A DNA stretch of 64,000 bases, taken from assembly GCF_002209355.2 (NCBI RefSeq), contig NZ_CP106855.1, positions 2,356,001 through 2,420,000 on the forward strand, in the 5' to 3' direction. The notes beneath the pieces are model-generated. The model saw only the letters and a program-made list of their open reading frames with translations, did not search any database and was not told where the DNA came from. Shown here one piece after another: positions 51,391-61,655 of this stretch. The position numbers and the translations under genes are program-made. Each line of letters starts with the position of its first letter. The stretch's first letter is position 1. This DNA is from Bdellovibrio sp. SKB1291214. GTDB taxonomy: Bacteria; Bdellovibrionota; Bdellovibrionia; Bdellovibrionales; Bdellovibrionaceae.

Positions 51391-53266
51391 ATTTGACGAA
51401 ATCCGCGATAAGGTGCGCGAATTTCCCACGCAAAGTGGTGTGTACCTGATGAAGGGGCCTGGCGATAAGATTATCTATATCGGTAAGGCCAAAGTTCTTC
51501 GTAATCGCGTGCGTAGTTATTTTACAGACAGCAAGGATCATTCTCCCAAGACTCGTTTGCTGGTTTCGAATATTTTGGATGTTGAATACATCCTTACTAA
51601 AACTGAAGTCGAAGCTTTCTTATTGGAAGCTTCACTGATTAAGAAACATCGTCCCAAGTACAACATCCGTCTGCGTGATGATAAGGCCTATCCTTACATT
51701 CGCCTCAGCTGGTCCCAGGAGTTCCCGCGATTGTATGTCGCACGTAAAGTCAAACGGGATGGGTCTCTTTATTTTGGTCCTTATACTTCGGGATTAGCAG
51801 TGCAAGGGACGATTCGTTTCTTGAACCGCACTTTTAAAATACGCGATTGTACAGATGCGATGTTCACATCACGCAAGCGTCCTTGCATGACCTATCAGAT
51901 TGGTCGTTGTACGGCGCCATGTGTGGATTACATCAGTCAGCAGGATTATAAAAGTGAAGTTGAAGGGGCGAAGCTTTTCCTAAAAGGCCAGAACAAAAAG
52001 GTCATTAAAGCTTTAAAAGACAAAATGATGGGAGCAGCTGACGAAGAGAAATTCGAAGTGGCAGCACGTCTGCGTGATTCTATCGAAGCCATTAAAACTA
52101 TTTTGGAAAAACAAGCTGTCATCAATGATACTTCTGAAAAGGACCAAGATGCCGTGGGCTTTTATGGCGATGAACGGGGTTGCTTGATTGAAACCGTCCA
52201 CGTTCGTGGGGGCCGTGTCATTGGAACACGACCTCACTTCTTGCCACATTTTGATCCGAATGATTCTGCCGAAGATCCAAGAGAATGGATGGTGGATTTC
52301 CTGAATCAGTATTACGAAGACAATTTCATTCCCGATGATGTATTGTTGCCATTGGATATCGGCAGTGATCTGAATAAACTTATGGAGCAGGTTCTAGAGT
52401 CCCGTTCCGGAACTAAAGCGGCAGTGCGTTTTGCAACAGACGAGCGAGGTCGTTCTTTGGTTGAGATGGCTAACGAAAACGCTAAAGCGCATTTCTTAAA
52501 ATATGTCTCTAAATCCGAAGAAAAACTTCGAGGTCTGCAAGAGATCAAAGAAAAATTCAATCTGCCCGAGCTTCCTCGTCGTATCGAGTGTTATGATATT
52601 TCGACCTTCCAAGGGGCTGAAACGGTCGCCTCGCAAGTGGTGTTTGAAGAGGGCGTGCCAGCCAAGGATCACTATCGTCGCTATAAAATTAGAACTGTGG
52701 AAGGTATTAATGACTTTGCCTCTATGTATGAGGTGCTGAGCCGTCGATTCAAACACACGGAATACGAAGACCCACAGTTAGTGGTCATCGACGGTGGTAA
52801 AGGGCAGTTGTCTCAAGCCATGAAAATTTTGGCGGAGATCGGTCGCAGCGACATTCCGGTGGTGGGCCTAGCAAAAGCACGGACGGAGAGCGATTTCCAA
52901 AAAGCCGAAGTGGAGTCCACAGAAGAAAGATTCTTCCTGCCGGGGCGTCAAAACCCTGTGATTTTCAAAAACAACTCCGAAGCTCACCATATTTTAGTGG
53001 GAATCCGTGATGAAGCCCATCGTTTCGCAATTACGTATCATCGTAAGCTGCGTGAGGGGACATCTCTTGAGAGCGAACTTGATTACGTTGTGGGTCTTGG
53101 CGAAAAAAGAAAGAAAACTCTTTTGACTCAGTTTAACTCTATTGATGAAATTAGGATGGCCGATCCAAGTGAGATTGCAAAGTTAAAGAGCTTTAACCGC
53201 GTTTTAGCGGAGCGAATTATTTTGCAACTGAACGAATCGGAAGAAGAAGAAGTCGAAGCAGAATAG
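51377..53266 (+). CDS. uvrC: Excinuclease ABC subunit C
   Basis: Makes both incisions in nucleotide excision repair. The 629-aa protein has the N-terminal GIY-YIG nuclease ([29 protein letters not shown]), a Cys region ([15 protein letters not shown]), the UVR domain near residue 205, the RNase H-like nuclease ([21 protein letters not shown]), and the C-terminal HhH region. Full length. It starts within the end of uvrB and is followed 7 nt later by murJ. Confidence 0.96.
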   Translation: MASSKFDEIRDKVREFPTQSGVYLMKGPGDKIIYIGKAKVLRNRVRSYFTDSKDHSPKTRLLVSNILDVEYILTKTEVEAFLLEASLIKKHRPKYNIRLRDDKAYPYIRLSWSQEFPRLYVARKVKRDGSLYFGPYTSGLAVQGTIRFLNRTFKIRDCTDAMFTSRKRPCMTYQIGRCTAPCVDYISQQDYKSEVEGAKLFLKGQNKKVIKALKDKMMGAADEEKFEVAARLRDSIEAIKTILEKQAVINDTSEKDQDAVGFYGDERGCLIETVHVRGGRVIGTRPHFLPHFDPNDSAEDPREWMVDFLNQYYEDNFIPDDVLLPLDIGSDLNKLMEQVLESRSGTKAAVRFATDERGRSLVEMANENAKAHFLKYVSKSEEKLRGLQEIKEKFNLPELPRRIECYDISTFQGAETVASQVVFEEGVPAKDHYRRYKIRTVEGINDFASMYEVLSRRFKHTEYEDPQLVVIDGGKGQLSQAMKILAEIGRSDIPVVGLAKARTESDFQKAEVESTEERFFLPGRQNPVIFKNNSEAHHILVGIRDEAHRFAITYHRKLREGTSLESELDYVVGLGEKRKKTLLTQFNSIDEIRMADPSEIAKLKSFNRVLAERIILQLNESEEEEVEAE

Positions 53267-53273
53267 AGTTCAA

Positions 53274-54839
53274 ATGAAAAATCACGCGTTTTTAGTCGGG
53301 ATCGCCATTTTCTTAAGCCGTATCGCGGGCCTTGTGCGCGAGCGTGTGTTTGCTCACTTTTTTGGTAACTCGGCAGCGGGCGACGCTTTCAAAGCGGCGC
53401 TAAAAATTCCAAATTTTCTACAAAACTTGTTCGGTGAAGGTGTTCTTTCCGCAAGTTTCATCCCCGTTTATGCCCAGCTCTTAGCAAAGAAACACGATGA
53501 AGAGGCCGCTAAGGTCGCCTCGGTAATCGGAAGTTTGATGTTTTTGATGACGTCCGTCTTGGTTATATCAGGTGTTTTTGCGACACCCGTTTTGATCGAT
53601 TTAATTGCCCCAGGGTTTGAGGGAGAAAAGCGTGAATTGACGATTAAAATCGTTCAGATTCTATTCCCGGGAACGGGATTTCTGGTGATGTCAGCGTGGT
53701 GTCTGGGAATTTTAAATTCCCATAAAAAGTTTTTCCTTTCCTATGTGGCGCCGGTCATCTGGAATTTGACTATCATCGCGACACTGGTTGCATGGGGTTC
53801 GCGCCAGACTCAGTTTGATTTAGCGATCACCGTGGCCTGGGGGTTGGTCGCAGGAAGTTTCTTACAATTCTTTGTGCAATTGCCATCGGCTTTACGTTTG
53901 GGAAAAAAAATCTTGCCGTCATTGGATCTGAAACTATCTAGTGTCACAACCGTGATGAGTAATTTTGTACCCGTCGTGGTGTCCCGGGGCGTTGTTCAAG
54001 TCAGCGCGTACATTGATAGTATGCTTGCCAGTCTGTTGCCAACGGGAGCTGTGTCTTCATTGGCCTATGCGCAGACTCTTTATCTTTTGCCGGTCAGCCT
54101 ATTCGGAATGAGTGTTTCCGCAGCAGAGCTTCCGTCAATGTCGCAAGCGGTGGGCAGTGATGAAGAAATTCGCACTTATCTGCAAGGCCGTCTGAATCGG
54201 GGTTTGCAACAAATTGCATTTTTTGTCATTCCAAGTGTCGTTGCCTTTTTACTGTTAGGGGATTTGATCGTGGGTGCCGTATTTCAAACGGGGCAGTTTG
54301 ATGCAAATAGCACACAAACGGTGTGGATGGTGTTGATTGGCTCCACGGTGGGATTGCTGGCTTCGACTTTGGGGCGTTTGTATTCTTCGACGTTTTACTC
54401 GTTGAAGGACACTCGCACTCCCTTAAAGTTTGCGATCATTCGGGTGATTGCAACGACGGGATTGGGTGTTTTGTTTGCTTTCTATATTCCTAAATGGATG
54501 GGCTTAAGCCAGGATTGGGGAACCCCCGGTTTGACGGCATCAGCTGGGATTGCAGGTTGGATTGAGTTTTATATGCTCCGCAAGTCTTTGAATAAAAAGA
54601 TTGGCGAAACGGGGCTGCCGATGAAATTCCAATTCAAAGTCTGGGCGATTGCCATTGTCAGTGCGGCAGTGGGGGCAGCTGCGGGACGCTTTTTGCTTCC
54701 TCAGCAGCTGCATGTAATTGTTCGCGCCGTGCTTGCCGTCGGAACATACGGAGTGTTGTATTTTGGACTCGGTTATTTCTTCCAGGTTGAACAAGCGCAG
54801 GGTTTTATCCAAAAAGTTTTGCGTCGTTTGAAACGCTAG
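53274..54839 (+). CDS. murJ: Lipid II flippase MurJ
   Basis: Flips lipid II across the inner membrane for peptidoglycan synthesis. The 521-aa protein has about 14 helices of the MVF type, with RIAGLVRERVFAHFFGNSAAGDAFKAALKIPNFLQNLFGEGVLSASFIPVYAQL matching the MurJ N-terminus, and the conserved Arg/Asp pattern of that region. It follows uvrC by 7 nt and ends in a terminator, so it belongs to the uvrB-uvrC-murJ operon. Confidence 0.93.
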   Translation: MKNHAFLVGIAIFLSRIAGLVRERVFAHFFGNSAAGDAFKAALKIPNFLQNLFGEGVLSASFIPVYAQLLAKKHDEEAAKVASVIGSLMFLMTSVLVISGVFATPVLIDLIAPGFEGEKRELTIKIVQILFPGTGFLVMSAWCLGILNSHKKFFLSYVAPVIWNLTIIATLVAWGSRQTQFDLAITVAWGLVAGSFLQFFVQLPSALRLGKKILPSLDLKLSSVTTVMSNFVPVVVSRGVVQVSAYIDSMLASLLPTGAVSSLAYAQTLYLLPVSLFGMSVSAAELPSMSQAVGSDEEIRTYLQGRLNRGLQQIAFFVIPSVVAFLLLGDLIVGAVFQTGQFDANSTQTVWMVLIGSTVGLLASTLGRLYSSTFYSLKDTRTPLKFAIIRVIATTGLGVLFAFYIPKWMGLSQDWGTPGLTASAGIAGWIEFYMLRKSLNKKIGETGLPMKFQFKVWAIAIVSAAVGAAAGRFLLPQQLHVIVRAVLAVGTYGVLYFGLGYFFQVEQAQGFIQKVLRRLKR

Positions 54840-54851
54840 GCTCTGTTGCGT

Positions 54852-54879
54852 GACAGGTCGGGGACTTGACCTGTCTTTT
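54852..54879 (+). terminator. Intrinsic terminator of the uvrB-uvrC-murJ operon
   Basis: GACAGGTC pairs perfectly with GACCTGTC around an 8-nt loop, followed by TTTT. It lies 12 nt after the murJ stop. Confidence 0.88.
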
Positions 54880-54926
54880 AAGAAGCAATTGGTGGCCTTG
54901 ATTTTTCATAGTATCCTTTCACCGTC

Positions 54927-56141
54927 ATGAATGATTCATCTCTGTGGTCTCCACTTAAAATTTCTGTCTATCGCAACTTTTGGATCTGTGCTTTTTTGTC
55001 TAATCTTGGAACTTGGGTTCAAGATGTGGCAGCAAGCTGGGTGATGACTCATCTTTCAACTTCTCCGCTCATTGTCTCTTTGCTTTCATTCACCAGTAAT
55101 TTACCCGTGGTGTTTTTAAGTATTGCTGCTGGTTACTTTGCTGACCAAGGACATCGCCGTCGTATTTTATTATTTTCTGAAAGTATGATGTTCATCGCTG
55201 CCGCTTTACTGGCCTATCTGGTGTGGCAAGAAAAAATCACGGAAGGCATCTTGTTGCTTTTGTCATTAGTGATGGGCGTTGGGTTTGCGTTATCGAATCC
55301 TCCCTTCCAAAGTGTGCTGACGGATTTAGTACCTAATGAGCGCCAAGCTCAAGCTGTACTGGTTTACTACATTGGTATCAACATTACGCGAGTTTTGGGT
55401 CCCACATTCGGGGGAATCATCTTGGGAGGAGTCGGTCCCGCCGCCGCATTCTTCCTAAATAGCTTGTCGTTCCTGGGATTGATATTATTTTTCTGGAAGT
55501 GGCCTGTGAAGGAAGCTGCTCCCCAGCACGAGGAAAAAAAGGAAATCAAATTCACACAGAAAGAATTTGAATTTCTTTTTTCATTCCACAATATGAAATT
55601 ATGGGTTGAGATCTTTATCGTCACCTTCTTTGCTTCCAGTCTGTGGGCTCTGTATCCGACGAGGGGTCGTTTGGAGTTAGGACTGAATAGCTGGCAGTAT
55701 GGGTCCTTGTTGGGGTTCCTGGGTCTAGGCGCATGTTTCAGCACCGTTTATTCAAGCAAGATCATGCTTCCTGAAAGAACATCATTGTCGTTAGCAGGAG
55801 CTTACTTTGTCTATGCCGTGGGGTTGATGTTTATCGGAATTGCACCAAGCTACATATACATGTGCCAAGGTATGTTCTTTGCGGGTATCGGTTGGTTGAT
55901 CCTAGCGACATTGATGAACATGAGTTCCAGACAGCTCACAGGCAAGTCTCATTTAAAAGCCACGATGCTTGGAGTTTTCTTAGCTGTTTTTTACGCAGGC
56001 ATGGCTCTGGGTTCCGTCAGTTGGGGAGCCTTTGCTCGTATGAGTACGACCACAGCATCCCTGGTGACTTCAGCTGCTGGTTTAACAGTGATTGCTCTTT
56101 ATAAGTTTTTAAGCTCGAAAAAAATCGAAAGTCAGCTCTAA
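54927..56141 (+). CDS. MFS exporter (EntS/MFS_3-like)
   Basis: A 404-aa inner-membrane protein with about 12 helices. The N-terminus (FRNFWICAFLSNLGTWVQDVAASWVM in form) and the LPVVFLSIAAGYFADQGHRRRILL loop match the MFS_3 exporter group that includes EntS. Later, NPPFQSVLTDLVP and RVLGPTFGGIILG also fit. The substrate is unknown; siderophore or drug export is known for relatives. Its stop overlaps the stop of the convergent secreted-protein gene by 4 nt, and no terminator lies between them. Confidence 0.82.
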   Translation: MNDSSLWSPLKISVYRNFWICAFLSNLGTWVQDVAASWVMTHLSTSPLIVSLLSFTSNLPVVFLSIAAGYFADQGHRRRILLFSESMMFIAAALLAYLVWQEKITEGILLLLSLVMGVGFALSNPPFQSVLTDLVPNERQAQAVLVYYIGINITRVLGPTFGGIILGGVGPAAAFFLNSLSFLGLILFFWKWPVKEAAPQHEEKKEIKFTQKEFEFLFSFHNMKLWVEIFIVTFFASSLWALYPTRGRLELGLNSWQYGSLLGFLGLGACFSTVYSSKIMLPERTSLSLAGAYFVYAVGLMFIGIAPSYIYMCQGMFFAGIGWLILATLMNMSSRQLTGKSHLKATMLGVFLAVFYAGMALGSVSWGAFARMSTTTASLVTSAAGLTVIALYKFLSSKKIESQL

Positions 56142-56629
56142 AGACCTTGAGTGGCAACCTTTAAAGGCGAATCGTTGTTAGCGATTCCGGTCGGAGCACG
56201 GGTCGCTTTGCTAACGATTCCAAAGGGAATGTCACCCCACCATTTTTCAATGACAATGCCATTTTCTGTAGTGCTCATTTTACAAGTTTTGTATTTGCCA
56301 GGACTTGTTTCCAAAGTTTCAATCACGCCGCCGTGGGACTCACATTCCTTTAAAACTTGATGGTATTTTTCAGGCGTAAATAAATCTGCCGTCTCGATAG
56401 TTTCGGATGAAGACTCTTGACCCACTTTGGTGTCGATTTTTACCTTCCAGATTTTGTTGGTGGAATTAAATCCTACCACTTCTTTGGTGATATGAATTTC
56501 TGAGTTTTCCCCCTCAGCGGTTTTAAATTCTCCGGACCAAGTGACCTTGTCACCAATGCTGGGATAGGCGTGGACAAATGCAGAAGCCAAAGTCACAAAT
56601 GTAAAAACAAAAGCGATACGTGCCGTCAT
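56138..56629 (-). CDS. Secreted hypothetical protein, 163 aa
   Basis: ATG 56629 has GGGAGG five nt upstream and a signal peptide (1-21, ending VHA). The mature part is beta-rich (KVTWSGEFKTAEGENSEIHI, KIWKVKIDTKVG) and carries two Cys (KECES, KTCKM) that could pair. No family recognised; it may be an export-linked beta-sandwich. It converges on the MFS gene with overlapping stops. Confidence 0.68.
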   Translation of the reverse strand: MTARIAFVFTFVTLASAFVHAYPSIGDKVTWSGEFKTAEGENSEIHITKEVVGFNSTNKIWKVKIDTKVGQESSSETIETADLFTPEKYHQVLKECESHGGVIETLETSPGKYKTCKMSTTENGIVIEKWWGDIPFGIVSKATRAPTGIANNDSPLKVATQGL

Positions 56630-56796
56630 AACGACCTCCCAAAAGGCTCCAAACAGGAGCTTTTTAAGAATGTCATAGGGGGTTCACCGACGGGGATTAA
56701 ATCTTGGGCAGGTTGCTATGAATCAAAGCTCACAAAGCAGTGCATTAACGCCGGTTTTTATAGTCTAGAAATGGTCGCCGGAGTAAGCTTGCGCCC

Positions 56797-57312
56797 ATGA
56801 AGGACTACGTACAATATTTAGAAGAGGTTTTAGGACTGCAAAAGGTCATGCTCAATGACATGAGCCCGGCAAGTGCAGCACCATCAACAGATGCCGTTGT
56901 AAAAACCCGATTCTTTACTCAGCAAGGTCCTTACGTTCCCAAAGAAATGGTTCACCGCGAGTTGGTATTCCTAAATATTCTGACTCAGGCTAAAGAAAGT
57001 TTCTTCCGTCCCGATGTGCGCGATCTTTTTGATAAGATGAAATCGGCGATGAAAATTCGCAACATTCAAGTTTTAGAATTAGACTGTACGGTGGAAGATC
57101 GTTCTTTGTTGCCTTCCGAATTGGCGCAGTTTTGTGAAAGCAAAGTCGTTGTGGTCTTTAGTTCTTTCCCTAAAGATTTGGGGGAAATGATATTTAAAGG
57201 TCCCGGCAAGTGGATTGAAACTTACAGTCCTGCTTATTTACTTGAAGATGCGGCGGCTAAGAAAGTCGTCTGGAATGACCTTCAAAAAGTGATGAGGGAG
57301 TTGAATCTATGA
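56797..57312 (+). CDS. Protein with a UDG-like C-terminus, 171 aa
   Basis: A cytoplasmic protein whose end, WIETYSPAYLLEDAAAKKVVWNDLQKVMREL, closely resembles the tail of family 4 uracil-DNA glycosylases (TYHPAYLL... K..VW.DL). But the family's N-terminal GEAPG-type catalytic motif and its Fe-S cysteines are absent, so glycosylase activity is unlikely. It could be a degenerate fold or a partner protein. Its stop overlaps the NfeD start in an ATGA, so it is translationally coupled to the NfeD-slipin pair. The Shine-Dalgarno (GGAG) is rather far from the ATG. Confidence 0.65.
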   Translation: MKDYVQYLEEVLGLQKVMLNDMSPASAAPSTDAVVKTRFFTQQGPYVPKEMVHRELVFLNILTQAKESFFRPDVRDLFDKMKSAMKIRNIQVLELDCTVEDRSLLPSELAQFCESKVVVVFSSFPKDLGEMIFKGPGKWIETYSPAYLLEDAAAKKVVWNDLQKVMRELNL

Positions 57313-58598
57313 AGAAACTCTTTGTTCCTGTGCTGCTACTGATGATGTTGTTGCTGGGAGCGAGAGTTTCCTTTGCCGCAAATTGCACGCTGGCGATCAC
57401 GATCAACGAAGCAATCACCGCATCTACCACAGACTATCTGGAGCGCGCGGAAAAACGGGCGCAAGACAACCAATGTGATTCCATCTTTATTCGTATCAAC
57501 ACCCCTGGTGGTAGCCTGCAAAGCACTCGCCGTATTGTTGAGCGTATGTTGGCATCAAAAACACCTTATCTATGCTTGATCACTCCACGCGGAGGTCATG
57601 CGGGCAGTGCAGGCGCAATTATTCTGCAGGCTTGCCACGTGAATGGGGGAGTTGTGGCAACAAACGTGGGCGCTGCCACTCCGATCTTAGGTACCGGTGA
57701 AAAAATGCCTGACGATCTTCGTAATAAGATGATCAACGACACAGTCAGCTGGCTAGAAGGTGTGACAAGACTGCGTGGTCGAGATTTAAAATTTTCCAAA
57801 GACATCGTGACGGAAGCTAAATCTGTCAGTTCCAGTGAAGCCGTGGAAATGAAAGCCCTGGATATTTTGGCGGAAGATGAATCGGATTTTCTAAAAAAAG
57901 CAGAGGGCCGTAAGGTTCTGTTGCAGGGTAATGAAGCCAAGCAAGTTGTTGTCGGTGATCTAAGAGAATTCGCACCGGATACTCGCTATCAGATTTTAAG
58001 CTTTATCGCAGACCCTGAGTTTGCGTACTTGTTATTCATGGGGAGCCTGGGTCTGTTGTATGTGGAGCTGACCCATCCAGGATTGGTTGCCCCGGGAGTT
58101 ATTGGCGGAATCGGTTTGGTGTTTTCTATGATTGCTTTCCACAAGCTTGAAGTGGTGTGGGGCGGACTGGCACTGATTCTTTTGGGAATTGCTTTTTTGA
58201 TCGCGGAAATCTTTGTTCCAAGTTTTGGTGTCTTGGGCATCGGGGGCTTGGTTGCGCTGTTTGTGGGAAGTGTGTTTTTGTTTGATGCCAGCACTGGATA
58301 TACATTGCCGTACACGGTCATCTTACCTGTGGTGCTCGCCATCGGCTTAGTGTTTTTTGGCGTGGGTTTCATGGCCTTAAAAACACTGCGCCTGAAATCT
58401 CGCGATGCAGATCATGATTTAAAAGAAAACGAAGGTGTCGTGATAAGCACCGATGAAAATGGTCATCGGGGGCAAATTGCGATTATGGGAGAAACTTGGA
58501 ACTATGTTTCTGAGGATTTCTTGACGGCCGGAGATCGTGTGCATGTCACTGATCGCCAGGGTCTTACCTTGAATGTTAAAAAAAAGAATAAGGAGTAA
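57309..58598 (+). CDS. NfeD-type membrane-bound serine protease (long form)
   Basis: A 429-aa protein with signal peptide (1-23), an extracytoplasmic ClpP-like serine protease domain (~25-230), several membrane helices (~240-355) and a C-terminal OB-fold NfeD domain (~365-429). The Ser-Lys dyad is S100 (GGHAGSAGA) and K140, with spacing like that of archaeal PH1510, whose protease cleaves stomatin. The slipin gene follows 5 nt later, the classic partner. It is preceded by a 4-nt overlap with the UDG-like gene. Confidence 0.9.
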   Translation: MKKLFVPVLLLMMLLLGARVSFAANCTLAITINEAITASTTDYLERAEKRAQDNQCDSIFIRINTPGGSLQSTRRIVERMLASKTPYLCLITPRGGHAGSAGAIILQACHVNGGVVATNVGAATPILGTGEKMPDDLRNKMINDTVSWLEGVTRLRGRDLKFSKDIVTEAKSVSSSEAVEMKALDILAEDESDFLKKAEGRKVLLQGNEAKQVVVGDLREFAPDTRYQILSFIADPEFAYLLFMGSLGLLYVELTHPGLVAPGVIGGIGLVFSMIAFHKLEVVWGGLALILLGIAFLIAEIFVPSFGVLGIGGLVALFVGSVFLFDASTGYTLPYTVILPVVLAIGLVFFGVGFMALKTLRLKSRDADHDLKENEGVVISTDENGHRGQIAIMGETWNYVSEDFLTAGDRVHVTDRQGLTLNVKKKNKE

Positions 58599-58603
58599 GT
58601 GAA

Positions 58604-59353
58604 ATGGAATTTATGATTATATTGCTGGTAGTCGGCGCGATCATTCTAAGCTCGATGGTTAAAATTTTGAACGAGTGGGACCGCGGTGTGATCTTGCGCT
58701 TGGGTAAGGCTGTTGGCGTGCGTGGACCTGGTTTGATCGTTTTGATTCCGTTCGTTGAACGTATGATCAAAGTCGACACTCGTACCATCGCGATGGATGT
58801 GAAGCCCCAAGACGTCATCACCAAAGATAACGTTTCTATGCAAGTAAATGCCGTCGTCTACTTTAAAGTCATTTCTCCACTTGAGGCGATCACAAAAATT
58901 GAAGACTTTTATTTTGCCACTAGTCAGTTGGCGCAAACGACATTGCGTTCCGTGATGGGGCAGTATCCTTTGGATGACGTGCTTGAACACCGTGATAAAA
59001 TCAACGGCGCTTTGCAGGGCATCCTAGATAAGCACACGGAGGCGTGGGGTATTAAAGTAACGATGGTTGAAGTGAAGCAAATCGATTTGCCAAAAGAAAT
59101 GCAAAGAGCGATGGCACGTGAGGCTGAGGCTGAACGTGAGCGCCGCGCCAAAGTTATTTCTGCAGACGGGGAGTTGCAGCGTGCCGAAAAGTTGGCTCAC
59201 GCCTCTCAAACGCTTTCTAGCTCTCCCTCGGCCTTACAGCTGGCTTATTTGCAGACTCTGACTGAGATTGCAGGAGATAAGACCAATACGGTCATCTTCC
59301 CGTTGCCACTAGATTTGGTTAAACCGTTCCTGGATGTGACGAACAAAAACTAG
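58604..59353 (+). CDS. Slipin (stomatin/SPFH family)
   Basis: A 249-aa membrane protein with an N-terminal hydrophobic hairpin (1-25) and an SPFH domain. [36 protein letters not shown] is typical of slipins, and [27 protein letters not shown] forms the coiled coil that builds oligomers. It has AAGGAG about eight nt upstream and sits right after its cognate NfeD protease. SPFH proteins organise membrane microdomains and are often cleaved by NfeD. Confidence 0.92.
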   Translation: MEFMIILLVVGAIILSSMVKILNEWDRGVILRLGKAVGVRGPGLIVLIPFVERMIKVDTRTIAMDVKPQDVITKDNVSMQVNAVVYFKVISPLEAITKIEDFYFATSQLAQTTLRSVMGQYPLDDVLEHRDKINGALQGILDKHTEAWGIKVTMVEVKQIDLPKEMQRAMAREAEAERERRAKVISADGELQRAEKLAHASQTLSSSPSALQLAYLQTLTEIAGDKTNTVIFPLPLDLVKPFLDVTNKN

Positions 59354-59400
59354 ACTTTCATCCTCGCGGGATTGTTTGGTTTAATAGATATGTATCTGCA

Positions 59401-59429
59401 AGAGGCCTACGGATTGGGCCTCTTTTTTT
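59401..59429 (+). terminator. Intrinsic terminator of the NfeD-slipin operon
   Basis: AGAGGCC pairs perfectly with GGCCTCT around a 9-nt loop, followed by a run of T. It lies about 50 nt after the slipin stop. Confidence 0.9.
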
Positions 59430-59454
59430 AACTCTAGGGATGGGGACTGCCTGC

Positions 59455-60690
59455 GTGAGAATTTTTTGGGCTCTTGTATGTTTTCTAGCGGCGATGACAT
59501 TAACGATCACCGACGCCCAAGCACAAATTTCCCCTCAAACTTCTGAAGTCTCTCCATCTCTCGTACCCACTGCCGCAAAGGTGGCACCTTCCTACGATAA
59601 AGAATTAGTTCGCGTGCGCATTGCAACGCTTTCTAAACGTGTGCAAGTTGCCGGTCTTGGTTTGCGTTTTCAAATTCTTTCTCAGCCCTACCGTCACGTG
59701 GCGATTCCCGAAATGGGGCCGGGGACGGCTGAAGTGCGTGTGATGAAAAAAAATGGCAAGAACATCTGGGCCCTTCGTTTAAAGGGGCGCGACAGTGAGC
59801 ACTTGTTTAAAGAAAAATATCTAATGATCCAAGGCGAGAATTTGCGTGTTGGCGCTCAAAGCTTGCCGTCCCGAATTTTGCTTTCAGCAGGCTCTGGCAA
59901 TCAAGTGGACGTCGTCGGGGTGTTGCCTTTAGACGAGTACATTGCTGGTGTGATCTCAAGCGAAATGCCAATCAACTGGCCGATTGAAACTTTAAAGGCT
60001 CAGGCCGTGGCTGCAAGATCTTATGCCTTGTCTGTGATGGAGGAGCGCTCTGATAAACCCTACCACCTAGAAAGTTCCGTGTTGGATCAGGTTTTCCGTC
60101 ACATTGCAGACGGTGATGAAAGCGATCCTAAATTGCAAAAGGCGTTAAAGGCGGTTCGTGATACGGCAGGGATTAAGCTTTTTTCTGCTAAAGGTCACGA
60201 TGTCTTAAAGGCGTATTACCATGCGGACTGCGGCGGACACACGACTCTGGCAAAAAACGTGTGGAGTGGCGGTGTTAATAGCGGTGTGGCGGTTGATAGC
60301 TCCTGCCCGACAAATCCCAAAGCAAATTGGACAGTCAAGTTGACTCGTGCCGAGATCGCTGAAAAATTGCAAATGTCTGATGTGACGAAAATCACTTTAG
60401 ATCGCGCGAATAATGAAACCCGTGTGCGCGGCGTGCGTGTTGCCCTTAACGAAACAGAACAAAGATACATCAGCGCCAACGAATTCCGCCAAGCCTTGGG
60501 TTTTTCAGAATTACGCAGCACTTTATTTGAAATGAAACAGCAGGGTGATGAATTCACATTCACTGGTCGTGGATTTGGGCACGGTGTGGGACTGTGTCAG
60601 TGGGGCAGTCGCGCCATGGGGCTTAAAGGTCAAAACTTCGTGCAGATTTTAAAACACTATTATCCTGCAGCTCGTATCGCTCGGAATTAA
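59455..60690 (+). CDS. SpoIID/LytB-domain protein
   Basis: An exported protein of about 411 aa from GTG 59455, which has GGGGA eight nt upstream; ATG 59440 is the alternative. A signal peptide ends near AQAQ. The SpoIID domain (~150-400) shows AQAVAARSYALSVME, YYHADCGGHTTLAKNVW and GRGFGHGVGLCQWGSRAMG, the family landmarks. SpoIID is a lytic transglycosylase of denuded glycan in sporulation; homologues in non-sporulating bacteria act on the cell wall. The stop overlaps that of the convergent gene by 4 nt. Confidence 0.88.
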   Translation: MRIFWALVCFLAAMTLTITDAQAQISPQTSEVSPSLVPTAAKVAPSYDKELVRVRIATLSKRVQVAGLGLRFQILSQPYRHVAIPEMGPGTAEVRVMKKNGKNIWALRLKGRDSEHLFKEKYLMIQGENLRVGAQSLPSRILLSAGSGNQVDVVGVLPLDEYIAGVISSEMPINWPIETLKAQAVAARSYALSVMEERSDKPYHLESSVLDQVFRHIADGDESDPKLQKALKAVRDTAGIKLFSAKGHDVLKAYYHADCGGHTTLAKNVWSGGVNSGVAVDSSCPTNPKANWTVKLTRAEIAEKLQMSDVTKITLDRANNETRVRGVRVALNETEQRYISANEFRQALGFSELRSTLFEMKQQGDEFTFTGRGFGHGVGLCQWGSRAMGLKGQNFVQILKHYYPAARIARN

Positions 60691-61520
60691 TCAATACTGA
60701 ATGGAATGATGCTGGGAGTGTCGTACGCGTGGTTTTTCGGCGTGCGCGAAAAGATTTGAACTCTCTTTTGCCCTTTGAATCCCACCCATTCCTCTAAAAT
60801 TTCATTATACTTTGGCGAGACCTTTAACATCGCAAGTCCGATGTCGTATTTTTTCATCAATCCTGACGTATCTTTATGCTTTTTTGAGAAATGCACAAAG
60901 ATCGCTTCTTCCGAAAGCTCCAAGACCGTGTGAAACTGGTTTTTAAAATCGGGATGATTTTTTAGATAGTAATAATAAACGTATTCGTCGATGGCGACGA
61001 AAGACACGCGATTGGACTTTAACATCATCAAAGACGTCAGGTCGCTAGAGGTAAAGATTTTATTGATCTGGGTGTTCTCATCGAACTCTTTCCCAAAGGG
61101 GAATTCTGCCGGCAAGGCGACGGATTTACCTTCAAGATCTTTCACCCGATTTGGTTTTTTACGAACTGTGATATTGTTTGCAAGGATCAGCCCTTTGGAT
61201 TTAAAGAGAGGTTCTTTGGGAAAAACAAAATCGGAATCCATCTCTTTGGAGTGGGCCGAATTAAAGCACGCCACATAGCGACCGGTCGCGGTTTGAGCCT
61301 TGCAGCGTGTGTAGGGAACTTGTACGAGTTCAATCGTTTCACCGACGTTTTTAAATGCTGCTCGGACAATATCAATCGACATTCCGACGGCGCGGTTTTC
61401 TTTTTTAAATGCAAAGGGAGGCCAAGAATCTTCAACGAGAATTTTGATAGGTTTTGCAGTGGCGGAAGTGCTTGCAAAGAATAGAAAGACTGTCAGGAAT
61501 AAGTTGAGCGCCAAATGCAT
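60687..61520 (-). CDS. Periplasmic solute-binding protein (SBP_bac_3 type)
   Basis: A 277-aa protein with signal peptide (1-22, ending TATA) and the amino-acid-binding-protein fold. ILVEDSWPPFAFKKENRAVGMSIDIVRAAFK at the N-terminus is typical, as are the paired lobes (YVACFNSAHSKEMDSDFVFPKEPLF, VKDLEGKSVALP). It has no permease genes next to it, so it may serve an unlinked transporter or act as a sensor. It converges on the SpoIID-like gene. Confidence 0.83.
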   Translation of the reverse strand: MHLALNLFLTVFLFFASTSATAKPIKILVEDSWPPFAFKKENRAVGMSIDIVRAAFKNVGETIELVQVPYTRCKAQTATGRYVACFNSAHSKEMDSDFVFPKEPLFKSKGLILANNITVRKKPNRVKDLEGKSVALPAEFPFGKEFDENTQINKIFTSSDLTSLMMLKSNRVSFVAIDEYVYYYYLKNHPDFKNQFHTVLELSEEAIFVHFSKKHKDTSGLMKKYDIGLAMLKVSPKYNEILEEWVGFKGQKRVQIFSRTPKNHAYDTPSIIPFSID

Positions 61521-61577
61521 AGCTGTTGTTTAACAGGCGCTACTCTTGCGATCATCTTACTTGTATGTAATAGAAAA

Positions 61578-61655
61578 CTAGAAACCCATGAAAACTCGAG
61601 CTGCGAACATGAATACAGCGCCGAGAATCAAAACATTAGTAGCAGTGACAGTCAT
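61578..61655 (-). CDS. Possible 25-aa membrane peptide
   Basis: A short ORF from ATG 61655 with AAGGA about eight nt upstream. The peptide is one hydrophobic helix (TNVLILGAVFMFAARVFMGF) with a single Arg. It lies in the gap downstream of the solute-binding gene's start, and no other gene explains the segment. Too short to name; only the ribosome site and composition support it. Confidence 0.35.
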   Translation of the reverse strand: MTVTATNVLILGAVFMFAARVFMGF

